DNA of 64,000 nucleotides from Ciceribacter sp. T2.26MG-112.2 (lineage in GTDB: Bacteria; Pseudomonadota; Alphaproteobacteria; Rhizobiales; Rhizobiaceae), in NCBI RefSeq assembly GCF_900492205.1, contig NZ_UEYQ01000012.1, positions 1 through 64,000 on the forward strand, read 5' to 3'. The notes below the pieces were generated by a model. It ran no database searches. It saw nothing but the letters and a program-made list of their open reading frames with translations, and was not told where the DNA came from. Within the stretch, counting starts at the first letter, position 1. Each line of letters opens with the position of its first letter. The position numbers and the translations under genes are program-made. Of this stretch, positions 62,470 through 64,000 are shown piece by piece.

Positions 62470-64000
62470 TGCGCCGATACCGTTGAAAAAGGCGCGTGTT
62501 AATCTCGCTCTGAGGTTCTCGTTGTAGGGACCTGCCGAGATGTATTTCCCTTCACGCCGGTTTTGGCGCTGGTGGCGGGATCAGCTTGGCGAGTTTCCGG
62601 AGGTTTTGGGCGGCGGCGGCGAGGTGGAACTCATCACGCGCTCCGTTTGGCCCTCGTAATCGCAGGCGATCCAGTTTGAGGATGCGTTTCAGGTGCGCAA
62701 AAAGCATCTCGACCTTTTTCCTCTGATGCCTCGACGTAACATAGGCTTCGGTTTTGGCGATATCGCGCGCCAGGTCGCGAGCGCCCTCATGGATGGAGCG
62801 TGGTATCTTGCGCGCCGGGGCGTTTGGACAGCATTGAGGTTTTAGGGCGCAGGCGTCGCAGTCGAGTTTGCTGGCCCGATACCGTACCATGCCATCTTCA
62901 TCCACGAGGGGACGCTCATTCTTGTAGGCGATCTGTCGTGAGCGTAACTCCTTGCCACCTGGGCAGGTATAGAGATCGCGCTCGTGGTCATAGGCGAAGT
63001 CGGCGCGCTCGAATGTGCCATCACGACGTTCGGATTTGTCGAAGACGGGAATATGCGGCTCTATCCCGCGCTCGTGGACCAGCCAGCCCAACATCTCTGC
63101 CGAACCATAGGCGGTGTCGGCGGCAAGCCGTTCCGGATAGAGACCGAAGATATCCTGAGTCCGGTCAATCATGGTGCGTGCCGCGCCGACCTCCGCCTGC
63201 CGGATCGCACGGCTTGCCTCGACATCAACGATAACGGCATTATCCAGATCGATCAGATAGTTGGTAGCATAAGCAAAGAAGGCGTGGCCTTTCATCGCTC
63301 CGGTCCATTGGGCAGCCGGGTCCGACCTCGATACGAACTTCGGCTTTGTTTCGCTAGCCGCACCCCATGCTGCGTCATCCAGCGTATCGAGATATTCCTG
63401 AACCGAGCGGCTGGTCTCGGCCATAGACTCCCAGTCGACTGCTTCCGACCCTTCCGCTGAGCGCTGCTTGTTGGCATCCGCCTTGATCAGGCTCGCATCG
63501 ACGGCGAAGCCTTCGCCACCAACAAGGCCCTCTTTGATGCAACGCCTGACCGTCGTCTCGAACAACTCGCGCAGCAAGTCACTATCGCGGAAGCGGCCAT
63601 GCCGGTTCTTGGAGAAGGTCGAATGATCCGGGACATCGCCTTCAAGCCCGAGCCCGCAAAACCAGCGATAGGCGAGGTTCAGATGTACCTCCTCGCACAG
63701 CCGGCGCTCCGAACGGATGCCGAAGCAGTAACCAACGATCAGCATGCGGATCATCAGTTCTGGATCAATCGAGGGCCGCCCGATCTGGCTGTAGAACGGG
63801 CGTAAGTGAGTCCGAAGGCCAGACAAATCGACGAAGCGGTCGATAGACCGAAGAAGATGGTTTGCCGGGACGTGCCGCTCGATGCTGAAGCCGTAAAACA
63901 GCGCTTCCTGCGCTACCATTCGTTCGCCCATCATCGGCACATCCTCCTAAATCCCTAGAAGGAGTGAATCAGAACTTCGCATCAACAGCAACGCCGACTT
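62470..64000 (-). mobile_element. IS1182-family insertion sequence, right end at or beyond window edge
   Basis: The transposase gene plus flanks. The left boundary is probably between 62465 and 62500 (TGTGTTGCGCCGATACCGTTGAAAAA region). A matching inverted repeat at the right could not be set with confidence because the window ends 60 bp after the gene. Target-site duplication therefore not determined. Confidence 0.6.
62552..63940 (-). CDS. IS1182-family transposase
   Basis: A 462-residue DDE transposase. The DUF772 N-terminus (FYSQIGRPSIDPELMIRMLIVGYCFGIRSERRLCEEVHLNLAYRWFCGL) and the DDE_Tnp_1_6 core (FAVDASLIKADAN; AADTAYGSAEM; HQRKKVEMLFAHLKRIL) are intact. A zinc-ribbon segment CDACALKPQCCPNA is also typical. 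No frameshift or internal stop is present, so it may be active. Confidence 0.95.
   Translation of the reverse strand: MPMMGERMVAQEALFYGFSIERHVPANHLLRSIDRFVDLSGLRTHLRPFYSQIGRPSIDPELMIRMLIVGYCFGIRSERRLCEEVHLNLAYRWFCGLGLEGDVPDHSTFSKNRHGRFRDSDLLRELFETTVRRCIKEGLVGGEGFAVDASLIKADANKQRSAEGSEAVDWESMAETSRSVQEYLDTLDDAAWGAASETKPKFVSRSDPAAQWTGAMKGHAFFAYATNYLIDLDNAVIVDVEASRAIRQAEVGAARTMIDRTQDIFGLYPERLAADTAYGSAEMLGWLVHERGIEPHIPVFDKSERRDGTFERADFAYDHERDLYTCPGGKELRSRQIAYKNERPLVDEDGMVRYRASKLDCDACALKPQCCPNAPARKIPRSIHEGARDLARDIAKTEAYVTSRHQRKKVEMLFAHLKRILKLDRLRLRGPNGARDEFHLAAAAQNLRKLAKLIPPPAPKPA

Overview
The window is GC-rich DNA from an alphaproteobacterium, most likely a Rhizobiaceae member (Rhizobium/Agrobacterium/Ensifer/Shinella relatives). 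Supporting signs are rhizobial accessory families (DUF982, a short single-domain XylG next to a ROK regulator, short cold-shock genes beside rpsU), a TGA-N9-TCA box of the RirA/IRO type upstream of an iron-type ABC operon, and intergenic palindromic mosaic elements resembling rhizobial RIMEs. I see no rRNA, tRNA, CRISPR or prophage. This placement is inference, not a phylogenetic result.

Layout. 1-3.9 kb: a MarR regulator diverging from DUF899, DUF1579 and two VOC genes. 4-6.1 kb: PAP2 phosphatase and a cold-shock group (cspA, a small basic protein, rpsU). 6.3-8.7 kb: a lysozyme-like protein and a lipoprotein as an operon. 9.2-11.7 kb: LysR diverging from cupin and alcohol dehydrogenase. 12-14 kb: fatty acid desaturase and a second cspA. 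14.3-16.7 kb: HerA-like ATPase and a small conserved protein. 17.1-19.0 kb: an AT-richer island with an AAA15 ATPase (RloA-like) and a Toprim-like RloB protein, overlapping by 4 bp, which is the architecture of AbiL/RloAB abortive-infection modules; an orphan BrnA-like antitoxin follows. 19.5-22.2 kb: aldo/keto reductase, DUF982, trans-aconitate methyltransferase, HAD dehalogenase. 22.3-27.1 kb: xylose regulator and xylFHG transporter, with a clear operator. 27.4-34.7 kb: dehydrogenase, class IV aminotransferase, SQR-like flavoprotein, oligopeptidase B, small proteins. 34.9-36.1 kb: CDF metal exporter with a divergent MerR regulator and a textbook 19-bp-spacer promoter. 36.6-39.5 kb: Fe-S photolyase, a candidate small RNA, GNAT, DJ-1/PfpI. 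40-42.2 kb: ParDE pair and two c-type cytochromes. 42.4-44.8 kb: LysE exporter/WYL regulator pair, metallophosphoesterase. 45.0-49.8 kb: a five-gene overlapping operon of an iron-type ABC importer plus two unusual cytoplasmic proteins. 50-52.1 kb: GGDEF-EAL protein. 52.3-53 kb: HigBA-like pair. 53-61.6 kb: sulfide:quinone reductase, AI-2E family transporter, SDR, AraC, VOC, universal stress protein, DksA-like protein, metal-dependent hydrolase, methyltransferase. 61.9-64 kb: second ParDE pair and an IS1182-family transposase at the edge.

The most interesting parts are the RloAB-type defence pair, the iron-type ABC operon carrying a tandem amidotransferase-like protein and an FmdE-like protein of unknown role, a candidate sRNA with its own promoter and terminator, a 3'UTR motif shared by the two csp genes, and two kinds of MITE/RIME-like element with perfect or near-perfect 21-bp terminal inverted repeats.
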